Assembly (NCBI RefSeq): GCF_001039355.2
Contig: NW_019776053.1
Coordinates: forward strand, 44,745 to 74,347
Direction of reading: 5' to 3'
Source: Lingula anatina
Lineage: Eukaryota; Brachiopoda; Lingulata; Lingulida; Lingulidae
DNA length: 29,603 bases
Shown: piece after piece, positions 11,345 through 22,989 of the stretch
Position numbering within the stretch: the first letter of the stretch is position 1
Layout: each line of letters begins with the position of its first letter
The notes under the pieces: generated by a model
Told to the model about the DNA's origin: nothing
The model's database searches: none
What the model saw: the letters and a program-made list of their open reading frames with translations, nothing else
Translations under genes and position numbers: made by a program

Positions 11345-11416
11345 CCGTGTCGTACTAGGCGTCCAAGAGTTTTTATTGTTTCATTATGGGCATGATTTCG
11401 GGAAGAATGTAGAAAG
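11345..11416 (-). CDS. Candidate upstream coding exon of the protease-vWA gene
   Basis: A 72-nt open segment with acceptor TTTCTTTCAG at 11417 and donor GTACGT at 11344. It ends two bases into a codon (GG), which completes to Gly with the first base of the exon starting at 9306. The joined product reads LGRLVRH, then Gly and YVYEVYIG. The good splice sites and matching outgoing phase support it; no domain is recognisable. Its incoming phase does not match the exon candidate at 11917-11846, so at least one linking exon would be missing. Confidence 0.5.
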
Positions 11417-11543
11417 CTGAAAGAAATGTAGATTTTTTTTTTTTTTGCACATTAAAAGGCATTAAGAAAAGAACGTCTTCGTTTTGAAAGACAAGTTTAA
11501 TTAAAATCAACATAAAAATGAAATTGAAAATAACTGCACTCTT

Positions 11544-11571
11544 TCACACACACATACACACACACACACAT
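11544..11571. repeat. (CA)n microsatellite
   Basis: CACACA run interrupted by a single TA. It lies between candidate exons of the protease-vWA gene. Confidence 0.92.
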
Positions 11572-11845
11572 ATGCACAATGCGTGTAAACTATGGCCGAA
11601 TATATCGCACAGTATCATACAGTTAAAGCAACAATAAGAGGATAGGGTTTCTTTCCTGATGGGTATGCATCCCACTGTAAGCTGGTTTGAAAGAGATCTA
11701 TGTCCCTATAAGTTTCATTAAGTAATGATAGACAGGCATGCTTGTGAAATCAAGACCGGACTGTATAAAAAAACGACAGCAACATGTATATAAGTGAATG
11801 ACTAATGAAGAATAGATTAATACACAGCATGGTTATTACATGTAC

Positions 11846-11917
11846 CTGGTATTCTCCGGAGGCGCAGCGGCCATGGAGAAGGTTTTTGGCTCCCATTACA
11901 TTGTTACATGTGAAGCT
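11846..11917 (-). CDS. Candidate upstream coding exon (24 codons, cysteine-containing)
   Basis: Bounded by an acceptor with a T-rich tract (ATTATCATTTTGCAG) and a donor CAG|GTACAT. Only one of the three frames is open and it runs through exactly 24 codons, including FTCNNVMGAKNLLHGRCASG. It is phase 0 at both ends. It probably belongs to the N-terminal part of the protease-vWA gene, but its join to 11416-11345 is out of phase, so the intervening model is incomplete. Confidence 0.42.
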
Positions 11918-12398
11918 CTGCAAAATGATAATTATAAATGTTACTATAAAAACAAACATATAAGTAGTCTACAGACAATGTGCATCAGAGAGAAAAGGAA
12001 GATAGAAAGAGAGGGATAAAATGTCAAACAATACACACTGTTACCTTCAATACATAAAGGAAAATTTAAAACTATAGTATACTCCACTAGCAAAAAAGTC
12101 ACCACTAATGCAATGCATAATGTGTTACAGAAAATCACGCCATGAGCCACTGTTATTTATTCAACTTCTAAAAGGAATTTTTTCACCCGCGGGTTTATTT
12201 TATTATTATTGTTATTTATTTTTTTTTTTTTTTGGTCTGTTTGGTTATCATGTTTTCTAACCCTCTGAATGGTTTTCAGGGAACAACCCAACTTTCTGGC
12301 AATCCGGCGGTTTGAACCCCCCAACAGCTTGGTAAAAAGGACCCTTTTCTCTCAGGAGTCGCATATTTAAAAAATACGGGTGTTGTTCTACTACTCAC

Positions 12399-12426
12399 AT
12401 CCCAAATGTACACGATGGTCGTTTGC
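12399..12426 (-). CDS. Candidate 28-nt micro-exon
   Basis: Acceptor ACATTTAG at 12427 and a consensus donor GAT|GTGAGT at 12398 enclose one base plus nine codons (QTTIVYIWD). Its outgoing phase 0 fits the exon candidate at 11917. Other exons of this gene are equally small (25 and 28 nt), but nothing else supports it. Confidence 0.28.
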
Positions 12427-12898
12427 CTAAATGTTATGTAATACAGTAGTGAAATGAAATGTATGGTTATCCTTGTAGCAATGTAGGGCATGAATGTAGT
12501 AAGAGTGACACTTTTTTCTGCCAGTAATAATATTAAAAATAAGAAAAATACTCACATCATTTCAATTCTCATTAGTTAATGGTATCACATTCACTTACAT
12601 ATTCGGTATTTGTGCAATAAGGCAAAAAATAGAAAATTGTCTCTTCGTTAACAGCGCTAGCTGCGTACAATTTCACAGGGAACTCATAAGGACGTCATAA
12701 ACGTACATATGTGACAGGGTCTTATGATGTGTGCCAGAATGTACTACCACTACGTGTCAAAGAAATGTCAATGCACAATTAATTTTTGCTACATACATAT
12801 ATAAAACAATCGGGAACTTCTTAAGATAATGCATCCTCTGTGCAGTACACGCACAAACAACAGTATATAACTTCTGCTTCAGAACAATGTATTTATAA

Positions 12899-12918
12899 CC
12901 CCCCCCCCCCCCCCCCCC
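12899..12918. repeat. Poly-C tract
   Basis: Twenty consecutive C residues on the plus strand. This is a G-run on the strand of the protease-vWA transcript, within a presumed intron. The length is likely variable and error-prone in sequencing. Confidence 0.97.
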
Positions 12919-13343
12919 GGTTACACAGAGCTTCTGACTGCTTGGAAAACAAATCTTTGCCCGCACTCACCGCTCCTTTAAAGTATGGGTTTTGACAGAA
13001 TCCAACAGTTAATAACAAATACAAACATCTCCGTTAATGAGCTTCACAAATTGTAACATTTCCTTTATTCAAATCAACACAGTATCTATCCTTCCAAGAA
13101 GAGGTTAATTTTAGCTATGACGCATCTGCACGTGCACACTTGACCTCAAGAGCAGAGATCTCATATATTATTATTGCATAGGCCTATGACTCACAGTTTC
13201 TCTTTCATTTTCCTTTCCACCAATATATGTCGAATTACATAGCTTTCCGGAAAAATAGAATATTGTTTTTAAAACTGACGAAAGCAAACAGAGACTCCAT
13301 TTCCACTTATCAAGACAATTAAATAGCAACTAGAATAGTTTAC

Positions 13344-13407
13344 CTATTACCACTGGTGAATTTTCAAGTAGAAACTGGCGCTGAAGAACAACACCGTCCA
13401 TGCCCTT
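13344..13407 (-). CDS. Candidate first coding exon of the protease-vWA gene
   Basis: The minus strand has acceptor TTTGGATTAG at 13408 and donor ATAG|GTAAAC at 13343. Inside is an ATG in good context (GGGCATGG, 13401) starting MDGVVLQRQFLLENSPVVIG. Upstream, a GTAAGT donor near 13483 could end a 5' untranslated exon. This makes it a reasonable translation start for the gene. The next exon in phase 1 was not found, so the link is inferred from position and strand. Confidence 0.48.
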
Positions 13408-13787
13408 CTAATCCAAATTAGAAATTAGAAATCGAACAAATGACTCACTGTATTATCTCTTTGAAAGGATTTGAAAACTTACTAAGAATTAAGTTACCAG
13501 CTCTTCGTAACAATAGATAAACCTATTAGTACGATGAGCCTGCGGTATGTTAAACTGGAAATTTCCAGATGACGCTTGGATAAAAATATCGATGACGCGT
13601 GGTATTTACCATAAGGCTTTTTGTTTTATACTCGTAACCAGATATATATATATATATATGTTTTTACACCTACAATTAACTTATCTGTATCTAAATCTTT
13701 TCTTTCAATCCTTCCTAACGGTGATGATATTTACAACCAACTGCATCGCTGTAATAAAAAGCGTGTCACGGTACTATGTTCTACGAA

Positions 13788-13800
13788 CGCGCCTGCGCAC
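13788..13800. promoter_or_regulatory. NRF1-like CpG motif, possible promoter of the protease-vWA gene
   Basis: CGCGCCTGCGCAC resembles the palindromic NRF1 site (GCGCAYGCGC). It lies about 300-400 bp upstream of the candidate first exons in a locally GC-richer patch. Motif matching alone is weak evidence. Confidence 0.3.
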
Positions 13801-13948
13801 GGTCATGGGGATTTTTCATCATCAAACTAGATTAATTCAGCTTTGACACGTGAGGGATTTGTTAAATGCGGTACTTTTTTCGCGTGGGTTGCGCCTGTAC
13901 CTGTACATGTTTTCTGTACTTATATTGATTTCAAGTTAATATACAACA

Positions 13949-15755
13949 AGGCAGCAAAGCCGTCAAATGTACAGACAAAAAGCAGAAAAAAATAATGCAC
14001 CAAATAGGTTCCTGTCAATGCTGATGCAATAGTGCATTATGCTTAAGTGCACAGTCAACATCAATTATGCACAGCTGGTATACTACCAATGTAAGTAAAA
14101 TTTTGAACAAGCGTAAGTCTTCAGGCCCATGAGAGTCTAAGTTCACACTTTCAAAATTCCAGAATGAGAAAAATGAAAATTTCACAAAATAAAAAAAGCA
14201 TAAATTCAATAAAAAAAAAAAAAAACGATAAACCAATAGGGCTGGTTTTCTAATTTGAACTGTATGTCGATCCTAAGAATCATATTTGTAAGGTAAACAA
14301 TACTAAGTAACACAGTTTTTTCATAACTAAATAGACCTCTGGGGTATTTTTGTCAATTTTGATACAAGTTTACACAATGATTAATAGTATAATTACCACA
14401 GAAATTTTAATATCTACTAAAAATAACATGGACATTTAGAAAATGTGATTACCACTTAGCTTCATGCATGTGGAAGTTTTAGGTCCCACATTGAAAATGC
14501 CAATATGTGAAAAATGAACATTTCACTAAATTTGTACAACTTCCAGAAAATGACTGCTTTTCCAACAGGGTGCATTTTAGTCTTAGTTATTTTTTTAAGT
14601 TTGAGAAGCATAAGTAACATGGTTTTCAGTAAAGGTTCATCGCAGCAGTGTCCAAAACAGGATTTTCTTCAATTTTTATGCAATATAACATAATGCTTAA
14701 CAGCAAAATGACCATCACTTTTTGATGATAAAATATCATAATAAAGTATCATGGATATTCCGAAAATGTGACTAGCAAAGGTTTTCACGCCCATGGAAGT
14801 TCAAAGTCACACCTTGAAAATGTTGATATGTGCACAAGAGATTAATTTACTGAAATGAGTTTATTTCCATTATCAACACTATTTTTTACATAAAACACAA
14901 TGCTCAATATACTGTCGTTTTTGTATGATCAACTAAAAGAATTGTTGACATGGGAAAATATCAATAGAAATATTTTTAATGTTCAATTTTCTCCATTCTG
15001 AGATTCTGAACATAATGAATGGTTGAAACTGATAAACTGCAAAGATATGAGTTTATTTCCATTTTTGACAGCTTATTTCACAATACACGATAACAGATTT
15101 GCCATCATTTTTAAATAATCAACTAACACTATTGTGGAAATGCAGGAAATTTCAAGAGAACATTTTTACGCGTCTAATTAATTTAACCGAGATACTGTGA
15201 GCATGCCTAAGAATTGAATCTGAATAAAATATACTTATATACAAAAAGGAATTACTTCATTGAAACTGAACTTATTTTCTAATTTCATCTATATATTAGC
15301 AAGAATCATCACTCCTGTGAGTTTCAAGGCAATAGGCATATCGGTTTTCCTTTAAATGTGTTGCATATATGCTGAAAAAAGCTAAAAAAACTGCATAATA
15401 TTTGGAAAAATTGTCCGACCAAGCTGATTGCTGAACTCAACTTAGTTAGATTGAACACTTCTTTAAGTTTCAAGACAATTAGCCTATCAGTTTTCCTTGA
15501 AATATGTTACCAATGTTGCATATATGCTGAAAAAAGGGAAAAACAGAGTAACTTATTTAAAAAAAAATGCCCCGATCTTGCTGATTTTCGAATTTGACCT
15601 GTACTTTATTAATATTTTATCAGTCCTGCAAGTTTGAAGACAAAAGTTAAAACGGTTGCCGCTTATCACCGAAATTGCGACGGCGGCGGCGGCAGACGGC
15701 GACGACAGACGCAGGTGACGGCTATATGTACAGGCACATCTGTGTGTACATAATA
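13949..15755 (+). mobile_element. Pearl-like (Helentron-related, non-autonomous) element, copy 1
   Basis: It starts AGGCAGCAAAGCCGTCAAAT and ends with a degenerate version of the terminal palindrome at 15724-15753. In order: the conserved 5' end, an AT-rich body of ~1.3 kb, about two units of a tandem repeat (GTTGCATATATGCTGAAAAA recurs 151 bp apart), a CGACGG-type GC-rich microsatellite (15677-15712), and the hairpin end. This is the architecture described for bivalve pearl elements. No coding region is present; mobilisation would need a Rep/helicase enzyme in trans. Confidence 0.75.
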
Positions 15756-16078
15756 ACACCTTCACGATTTTAAATTACAATAATAACTTGTTATGTGCTC
15801 CAATTCAATGTCTTGACCTCCTTTTGGATGTGAAAAACACGATATGGTGCAATTTTCATCTGAGAGTAAATACGGATCAGCTGTTAAAGTGGGTTATGTC
15901 AACATTCCAAGAAGACGTCAGGGACCGGTTATTAATTATGTCGTAGGGGAGACGGATGTGGAAAAGAAATTCCTGTGACCCAAAAATATCGATACTCCCA
16001 CCCAGAATTTCTTTTGGGAACCCCCTTCCGGATTAATTGAAAAATTCACCCAGCCCTTTCAATAAAAAAAAACAAACA

Positions 16079-18242
16079 AGGCAGCAAAGCTGTCAAATGT
16101 ACAGACAAAAAAACAGAAAAAAAAATGCAAAATAGGTCATTTTGTCAATTTTGATGCAATAATATATGCTTATAATAGCACAGTCAGTCAACACTGATTT
16201 TTAATCATGCACAACAGGTAACATGGTCAATAACAGGAGCAGATCCAGAGATATTTTCTGACAGTATTCCAAAGTATCTTTGTTGATCCATCCTCCATTT
16301 TGATGGTCTTCCAACAGAAACCCGTAAATATAAACTTTAAAATCTGACTGTCTTCCAGGAGACCCAGAAAATGGTCTCAATCCACCCTTTCAATAAGATT
16401 ACAGTTTCAGGACCATGAGAGTTAAAATTTACATGATGAAAGTCCCAATATATGAAAAATGATGACAGTGCATAAAATAATATTACAGCGTGTTTAAAGA
16501 CATAAATACCAATACAACTGCTTATGTGGAAATACTGAAAATGTGCAGAGCCTCAGGTGGATGGGAGTTAAAAATCACATCTTAAAAATGCCAGTGTTGG
16601 AGAAAAAATTAAAAAGAAAACAACAAAAATATAATTCCAATGAAGCTGCTATTCACTGCTTCCTTATTATGGACACTATGTTATCTAGCAGAGAGCTTAA
16701 CCTTTGGGAGTTTACAGGGAAATATCAACAAGTGTGCTTTATGAAATTTCATTTAATGGCCGCTTAATTAGGCAAATGAGTTTATAGCACTGAAATTAGC
16801 CTAGTGAATACCCAAGGGGAATTTACAGACTGACCACACAAATTAGTCTATCAAAGGTCTTCAGGCCCATAAGTCACACCTTAAGAAAAGCAGAAAACAA
16901 TAATGCACAAAAAAAACAAGGAGACTACCAATTCTGATGCAATAATACATTATGTTTAACTGCACAGTCAACATCAAATTTTAATTATGCACAACGTACA
17001 GGTAACACTGATAAAAGTAAAAGCATAAGGCTCCAGGCCCATCAGAGTTCAAGTTTACAATTAGAAAGTGCCAGAATGAGAAAAATGAAAATTTCACAAA
17101 AAATTCATAAATTTAATAAAAATGATAATCCAATAGAGCTGGTTCTCTAATATGAGCTGTATGTCAATCCTAAGAATCATTTTTGTAAGAATAGTAAAAA
17201 AAAAGAAAGTAACACTTTACTTTACATAATATTAATGGTAGCAGAGCACAAAGTAGATTTTTTGTCAATTTTGATGCAACATTACATAATGATTAACTAA
17301 TTAAATACCACCAATTTTAAAATATCTACTATTAAAAACATGGACATTAAGAAAATTTGATTACCACTGGGCTTCACGCCCAAGGGAGCTCTAAGTCCCA
17401 CACTGAAAATTGCAACATGTGAAAGATAAAAATTTTCACAAAAAAACCTGTATTACTTCCAAACAATAAACTAATGAGACAATTTTTCAACTGAAGCTGT
17501 ATTTCAGTCCTATGTTTCTTTCCTGTAAGTGTGAGAAGAACAAGTGACATGGTTTTCCTTTCACTGCTACTACGGAGGCAGTGCCCAGAATAGGGTTTTG
17601 TTCAATTTTGATGCAATATTACACTATGCTTAACAGCATAATAACCATAATTTTTTTAATAATAAAATAAAAGTATCATGGATATTCAGAAAATGTGACT
17701 AGCCTATAGAGTTCAGAGTCATACTTTGAAAATCCCAAAATGTAAACAAGAGAAAACTGTATTGAAAGAGTTTATTTCCATTTTCAACACCTTTTTTACA
17801 TAAAGCAAAATAATCAATTTACGGTCATTTTTATATATCAATCAAAAAATATGTTGTAAAAGCAAAAATATCAACAGAACAATTATAAATGTCCAACTTG
17901 CTCCATTCTGAAATTCTGAACATAGTGAATGGTTGAATCTGACAAACTGTAAAGATATGTGTTTTTTTTCCATTTTTGACACTTATTAAACAATACACAA
18001 TATCAGGTTTACCATCATTTTTTTATAATCAACTAACAATGTTGTTAAGATGCAGAAAATGTCAAAAAAAAAANACTTGACCTGCATTTTATGAATATTC
18101 ATCAGCTCTGTAAATATAAAGCCAAAAAGTAAAACTGCCCTCCACTTATCATGTTAACAAGGCAAGTGCACGGCGCCGGCATCGGCGACGACAGACACAG
18201 GTGATGGCAATATGTACAGACACATCTGTGTCTGTACATAAT
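16079..18242 (+). mobile_element. Pearl-like element, copy 2 (with internal rearrangement)
   Basis: The start AGGCAGCAAAGCTGTCAAAT matches copy 1 and the body follows copy 1 block by block, clearly diverged (for example around 17030-18050 versus 14100-15140). A second start-like stretch appears at 16860-17030, so the 5' part is duplicated. At 18061-18085 the body stops at an A-run with one N and jumps into the last tandem-repeat unit, the GC-rich microsatellite (18175-18200) and a perfect 30-bp palindrome (18211-18240). The junction may be an assembly error. Confidence 0.68.
18074..18074. other. Ambiguous base (N) in an A-run
   Basis: The only undetermined base in the window. It lies where the body of pearl copy 2 breaks off and marks a low-confidence join in the assembly. 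Confidence 0.95.
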
Positions 18243-19219
18243 AAAAATGAGACTTAACATGCCTGAGCATTATAATTGAGGAAAAAAAACACTTATATAC
18301 AAAAAAAAAGGCATAACTTCACCAAACCTTTACTGATCAAGCTTATTTTCCAAACTTAATCTGTATTTCAGTAACACTGATCACTACTGTGAATTTCAGG
18401 ACAATTGGCCAATCGATTTTCCTTAAAATGTGTTATAGGTGTTGCATATATGCTGAAAAAAAGTGAAAAAACAGCAAAACTTTTATAAAAATGCTCTGAT
18501 CATGCCAATTTTTCGAACTTGACTTGCGTATTATAGATATTCATCAGTTCTGCAAGTTTCAAGCCAAAAAGTAAAGCAGTTTTTCACTTATCGTGTTATC
18601 AGGGTTGCATATATGCTGAAAAAAGTGAAAAAAACAGCTGACTTCCATGAAAATGTTCCTATCATGCTGATTTTCGAACTTGACCTGTGTATTATGAATA
18701 TTTATCAGTTCTGTAAGTTTCAAGCCAAAAGTTAAAATGGTTTTTCAAATATTGTGTTATCGGTGTTGCATAAATGTTGAAAAAAGTGAAAAAACTGCAT
18801 TACTTACATATTAATGGCCCGATCATGCTAATTTTCGGACTTGACCTGCATATTATGAATATTCATCAGTTCTGTAAGTTTCAAGCCAAAAGGTAAAACG
18901 GTTTTCCACTTATCGTGTTATCGGTGCTACATAAATGCTGAAAAAAGTGAAAAAACAGTGCTACATAAATGCTGAAAAAAGTGAAAAAACAGCATAACTT
19001 CCCCAAAAATGGCCCGATCATGCTGATTTTCGAACTTGACCTGTGTATTTTGAATATTCATCAGTTCTGTAAATTTCAAGCCAAAAGAAAAAACGGTTTT
19101 CCACTTATCATGTTATCGGTAAAAGCACACGGCAACGTTGACGACGGCAATGACGGCAACAGGGACGACAGACGCAGGTGATGGCTATATGTACAGACAC
19201 ATCTGTGTCTGTACATAAT
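18243..19219 (+). mobile_element. Pearl-like element 3' portion, copy 3
   Basis: It begins with sequence equivalent to the point in copy 1 near 15190 (ACATGCCTGAG), so it looks like the continuation of the copy 2 body. It holds about five ~160-bp repeat units: the GCTGAAAAA(A)GTG landmark starts near 18441, 18603, 18764 and 18925, plus a local 35-bp duplication at 18957. A CGACGGCAA-type microsatellite (19135-19170) and the perfect palindrome at 19188-19217 follow. Confidence 0.72.
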
Positions 19220-19222
19220 AAA

Positions 19223-19980
19223 AACACTCACTGCTGATATGTGGGTGCAATGCATTTTACAAATCTGATAAAAAAGTGAAATGTTTCTAACTTTAATTTA
19301 GCAAGGTCTCATTATCTAAGTAAACTGATTATAAGTGTACACTCAATTTGCCTTTTAGCACTGAAATAGTTTGCAAAAGTCAAATGACCAATAACTATAC
19401 AAATCCTACTTAAAGTATCACAATACATACCAAAACATTGCAGTCATGGCAAATATTTTCAAATTGAAAGAAAAAAGTACTGAGCAGTACCAGAAAACTA
19501 AATATTTATCAGAAAAAGAAACGATGTGATAAATTGCAGTGAAATAAAAGCAAAGGATTAAAATTGCTTGCATTTTTGTTTACATTTTCATGACAATTAA
19601 TTGAAATCAGATATGTAATATCAGTGCATGAAAATCAAATATCAGTGCATGAAAATCAAACACATGGATGCACTATAGCCCAGATGTTTCTACCTGATGT
19701 AATATCGACAGTCATTTTACATTTAAATCACAAACCTCAAAGGAGGTAGAAAATTTCAACAGCTTTTTCCACACCAAAGTGAGTCAGCCTTAAAAGGACA
19801 CAAAAGAGGATTTCTGCACCAAAATTGATTTATCCCGGGGTAAACAGCATTTTTCCGCAATTAACCAACCTTTAATCTTTCATTCCCAGTACTCGCTATC
19901 GCTCTGTAACATTTTTGGAAAATACAATAAAAGAAAAGCTGGGACTCAATCGAAGAAGGAAAGAAAGATAACAAAAAGAA
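19223..19980. other. Spacer between pearl copies, nothing recognised
   Basis: AT-rich sequence with no repeat unit of the neighbouring elements and no supported exon. The only internal structure seen is a 20-bp direct duplication (ATCAGTGCATGAAAATCAAA, about 19620 and 19640). Confidence 0.6.
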
Positions 19981-19981
19981 A

Positions 19982-20437
19982 CAAGCCAAAAGGTAAAATG
20001 GTTTTCCACTAACTGTGTTATTGGTGCTGCATATATGCTGAAAAAGTGAAAAAACAGCATAAATTCCCTAAAAATGGCCCAATCATGCCGATTTTCGAAC
20101 TTGACCTGCATATTATGAATATTCATCAGTTCTGTAAGTTTCAAGTCAAAAGGTACAATGGTTTTCCACTTATCGTGTTATCAGTGCTGCATATATGTTG
20201 AAAAAAGTGAAAAAACAGCATAAACTCCCTAAGAGTGACCCGATCATGCTGATTTTCGAACTTGACCTGCGTATTATGAATATTCATCAGTTCTGCAAGT
20301 TTCAAATCAAAAGGCAAAATGGTTTTCCACTTATCGTGTTATCGGTAAAAGTGCACGGCGACGACGGCGACGACAGCGACGGCGACGACAGACGCAGATG
20401 ATGGCTATATGTACAGACACATCTGTGTCTGTACATA
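19982..20437 (+). mobile_element. Pearl-like element 3' portion, copy 4 (5'-truncated)
   Basis: It starts in the middle of a repeat unit (ACAAGCCAAAAGGTAAAATG), has two landmark positions 159 bp apart (20026 and 20185), a long CGACGG microsatellite (20352-20392) and the perfect 30-bp palindrome at 20408-20437. The 5' end and AT-rich body are absent. Confidence 0.72.
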
Positions 20438-20439
20438 AA

Positions 20440-21515
20440 AAGGAAACACCCTTTACAAAAATCAACACCAGAAAAGAAAATGCTAAAAACAGTGTATCAG
20501 CAAATATACAACAAACAAACAAGCACCGGCAAGGAAGAAGGCATATGAAAACCTGCTTGGGTGGCCATGGATACGAAGGATCGCCAGGCCGTGAAGTATT
20601 TACTGGATTTGTACCATTTACAATAATGTTTGAGATAAGACACCAGTGAAAACATTTATTAAGCACATAGATTAATGTTTATTTATGTGTGTTTGTTGTG
20701 TGCTTCTTAACGATTCAGTCAGGCTCGTCTGTCAAAATATGCCATGAAATTGTAACGAATATGATTGGTATCGATGACAGAAATTACAAGTGTTGCTCAT
20801 ATGTCGACTCTGACAGGGTTTGGATTAGTTTATACAGCAAAGAAAGTTTAAATGGAAATGGACATGGTGGGAGATACTAGTCTCATTACATGTACATTTC
20901 AATGACCGGGGCGAATTGTTGACTTACCGAGGGCACATTTCTTGTGCCTCTAACATCTGGGCATACAAAAAACAGTATTTAAGGCGTATGACCAAGATGC
21001 TATTTCTTTAGGCATCTAAATCCCAAAATGAATGTGCAGAAGGTGTTATTGTATCTAAGTTTAACTCAATTTCAAATGGCATGTCAACTATAATTGAAAA
21101 TATCTTCGAGTAGTATTTTGATTTTATATTCTAAAGACAATTAAGTTTCCTTTTTACATTAAAAATAAATAAATAAATCAGAAAGGGGATATTGCATGTT
21201 TATGTTGGGTTCATCTATAAAATGTATTAAATAGTCCAGAGTAATGATTTAGACGATACAATTTTTTACATTAGCGTCCAACCAGTATTTCGGAGATTAA
21301 ACCAATATGAAGTGATCAAGAAACTTCAAAATTAAGTTGTAGTTAATACTAGTGCAGTTGAAGATGATAGTCTAGATAATTTAAGGTGATCATATTGAGA
21401 AAAATGGCATTTATACTTATTTCAGTTGAGTTTTATACTTATTTCAATTATGTTTTACATGATTTTTCTCAAACTTGATTATCTTAATTTTATGTACTGT
21501 TGCTTTTTTTTTTTT
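20440..21515. other. Non-coding stretch, nothing supported
   Basis: Short open frames only (20398-20649 and 20689-20880 plus, 20666-20331 minus, the last running into the pearl repeat). None has a recognisable motif or convincing splice borders. Confidence 0.5.
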
Positions 21516-21534
21516 TTTTGGTTGCGTTATCAAG

Positions 21535-21624
21535 GTAACATTTTCCTATGGGATGCCTGAACTGGAAGAAGTGCAGATGGAAGAGGAGGAAGATGCTGAA
21601 GAAGAGGGAATTAAAGGATCCTGA
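21535..21624 (+). CDS. Possible acidic terminal exon of a plus-strand gene
   Basis: A T-run followed by GGTTGCGTTATCAAG makes a plausible acceptor at 21534. The frame continues through a Glu-rich stretch (LEEVQMEEEEDAEEE) to TGA at 21622-21624. A second frame is also open from an ATG at 21548 and ends DPDDPTWD at TAA 21643. A purine-rich tract can open several frames by chance. Downstream sequence is T-rich with AATAAA signals at 22898 and 22971, so a 3' UTR is credible. No upstream exon was identified. Confidence 0.28.
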   Translation, partial: VTFSYGMPELEEVQMEEEEDAEEEGIKGS

Positions 21625-22897
21625 TGATCCAACATGGGACTAAAACATGTGTTTAGAGTAAGCAGAATTTTAATCAGCTGATAATCATTCGTCTTATATT
21701 AAGCATTACAGGTGCATGATTTCTCTTTCATCAATTATTTTTCCATATTGGCGACACATAATGTAAATTTTGATTTGCTTTTTTAGACCTTTAAGATTAT
21801 GAGCAACTGCCAGTATGATGTCTTGAAGAAGAGATTTTTTTTTTACTTGGAAGAGGAACTCCATGACTCTCCACCAAAAGACGAGGAACTTTTCTTGAGG
21901 GTCCAAAGCCGGGATGAGTTGGATAGTGAGAGACTTTTCCTGACTTTTGAGTGCTCCTTACAGGATATATTCAGTGAACCCATCTTGCCACTGTGACAAA
22001 GCATAATCTGTTGACTTCAAGCCATGTAGTACTGGCATGTATGCTATAATGCAGACAGATTGGAAGTCAAAGTGGTCTTTCCTCCCAAACCAAAGTTATA
22101 TGCCTGATATTGAGAAGAAACCATTTTGGTCCAGCATTTACTTCTTAAATCTAAATTTAATGGCATCAAATGTATTATGGAATATGGTACTGGTGGCATA
22201 TTGTGACTTCAACTTGATTTTAAACTACTGTGTTGTCATATTTTGTAAGATCACCAGTTGCAGAGTTTTGTGACTTTGTTACAGCATAAAATTCTGTATT
22301 TGGCAAATGACTGTATGTCTTTTCTTTTATAAAAGACCTTTCTTCTTTTTTAAAAGACCTTTCTTAAAAGACCTACAAAATGGTTTGAGTGAACACTTGT
22401 GCCTGTATTCAATTCTCCACTCAGCCATAATTTAGAATTCATGTAGGGAAGCCATACCTGTATTTTTTAAAGAAATATTTATACCTTTCTATTTATTCCC
22501 TGCACATCTTGGAAAAGTATGTGTGAATATCTTACCTATGAAACAATTTATGTTTGTGTAAGTTGGGTAAGGCCCTTCTTATGACACATTCCTTTGCATG
22601 GAGACTTTTGTGTCTGCTTACATGAGTCAATACACTGACAGAGAGGGGGATAATTTGTTGATCTGCAATGCCCATGGGTCTGCATGTACATCAGATTCTT
22701 AACATGATAGCCCGGCTGTTAATAAGTCTCTCTCAAAAATGTTACCATACTATAATGTGTACTGCACAATGTGAAAGTTTGTGAATGCTTGAATGGAAGG
22801 CTTATTTATGAAGAGGACATTAATAAGTATGAAAATAATTATGCATTTTAGCTTGCAATATCTGTGTATGTCTTATTCATTACGTGTGACAGGTAAT

Positions 22898-22976
22898 AAT
22901 AAAGATGATTTGGCCAAATTCTAAACTTATGTAGCAAACTTTGTTTATTCTTGTATTTTTGCCAAATATAAATAAA
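22898..22976 (+). terminator. Candidate polyadenylation signals
   Basis: Two AATAAA hexamers (22898-22903 and 22971-22976) close a ~1.3-kb T-rich stretch without open frames, as at the end of a plus-strand 3' UTR. Support is only motif and composition. Confidence 0.3.
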
Positions 22977-22989
22977 AGATGTTTCAATA

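Noticed and set aside
12960-13050. Possible exon ending CQNPYFKGA before a GTGAGT donor on the minus strand
   Set aside because: No acceptor gives an open frame in the phase required by the preceding candidate exon.
15553-15765. Ala/Ser-rich short frame on the minus strand
   Set aside because: Translation of the GC-rich microsatellite and hairpin of pearl copy 1.
16232-16400. CAGGAGCAGATCCAGAGATATTTTC resembling a hAT-type end inside pearl copy 2
   Set aside because: No matching second end or target duplication could be found, so it was not called.
18350-19120. Evenly spaced repeats that could be mistaken for a CRISPR array
   Set aside because: The units are contiguous ~160-bp tandem copies without unique spacers, in a eukaryotic genome.
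20331-20666. 111-codon minus-strand open frame with Arg-rich and Cys-rich runs
   Set aside because: The Arg run is the CGACGG microsatellite of a pearl element and the rest spans its palindrome, so it is a by-product of repeats.
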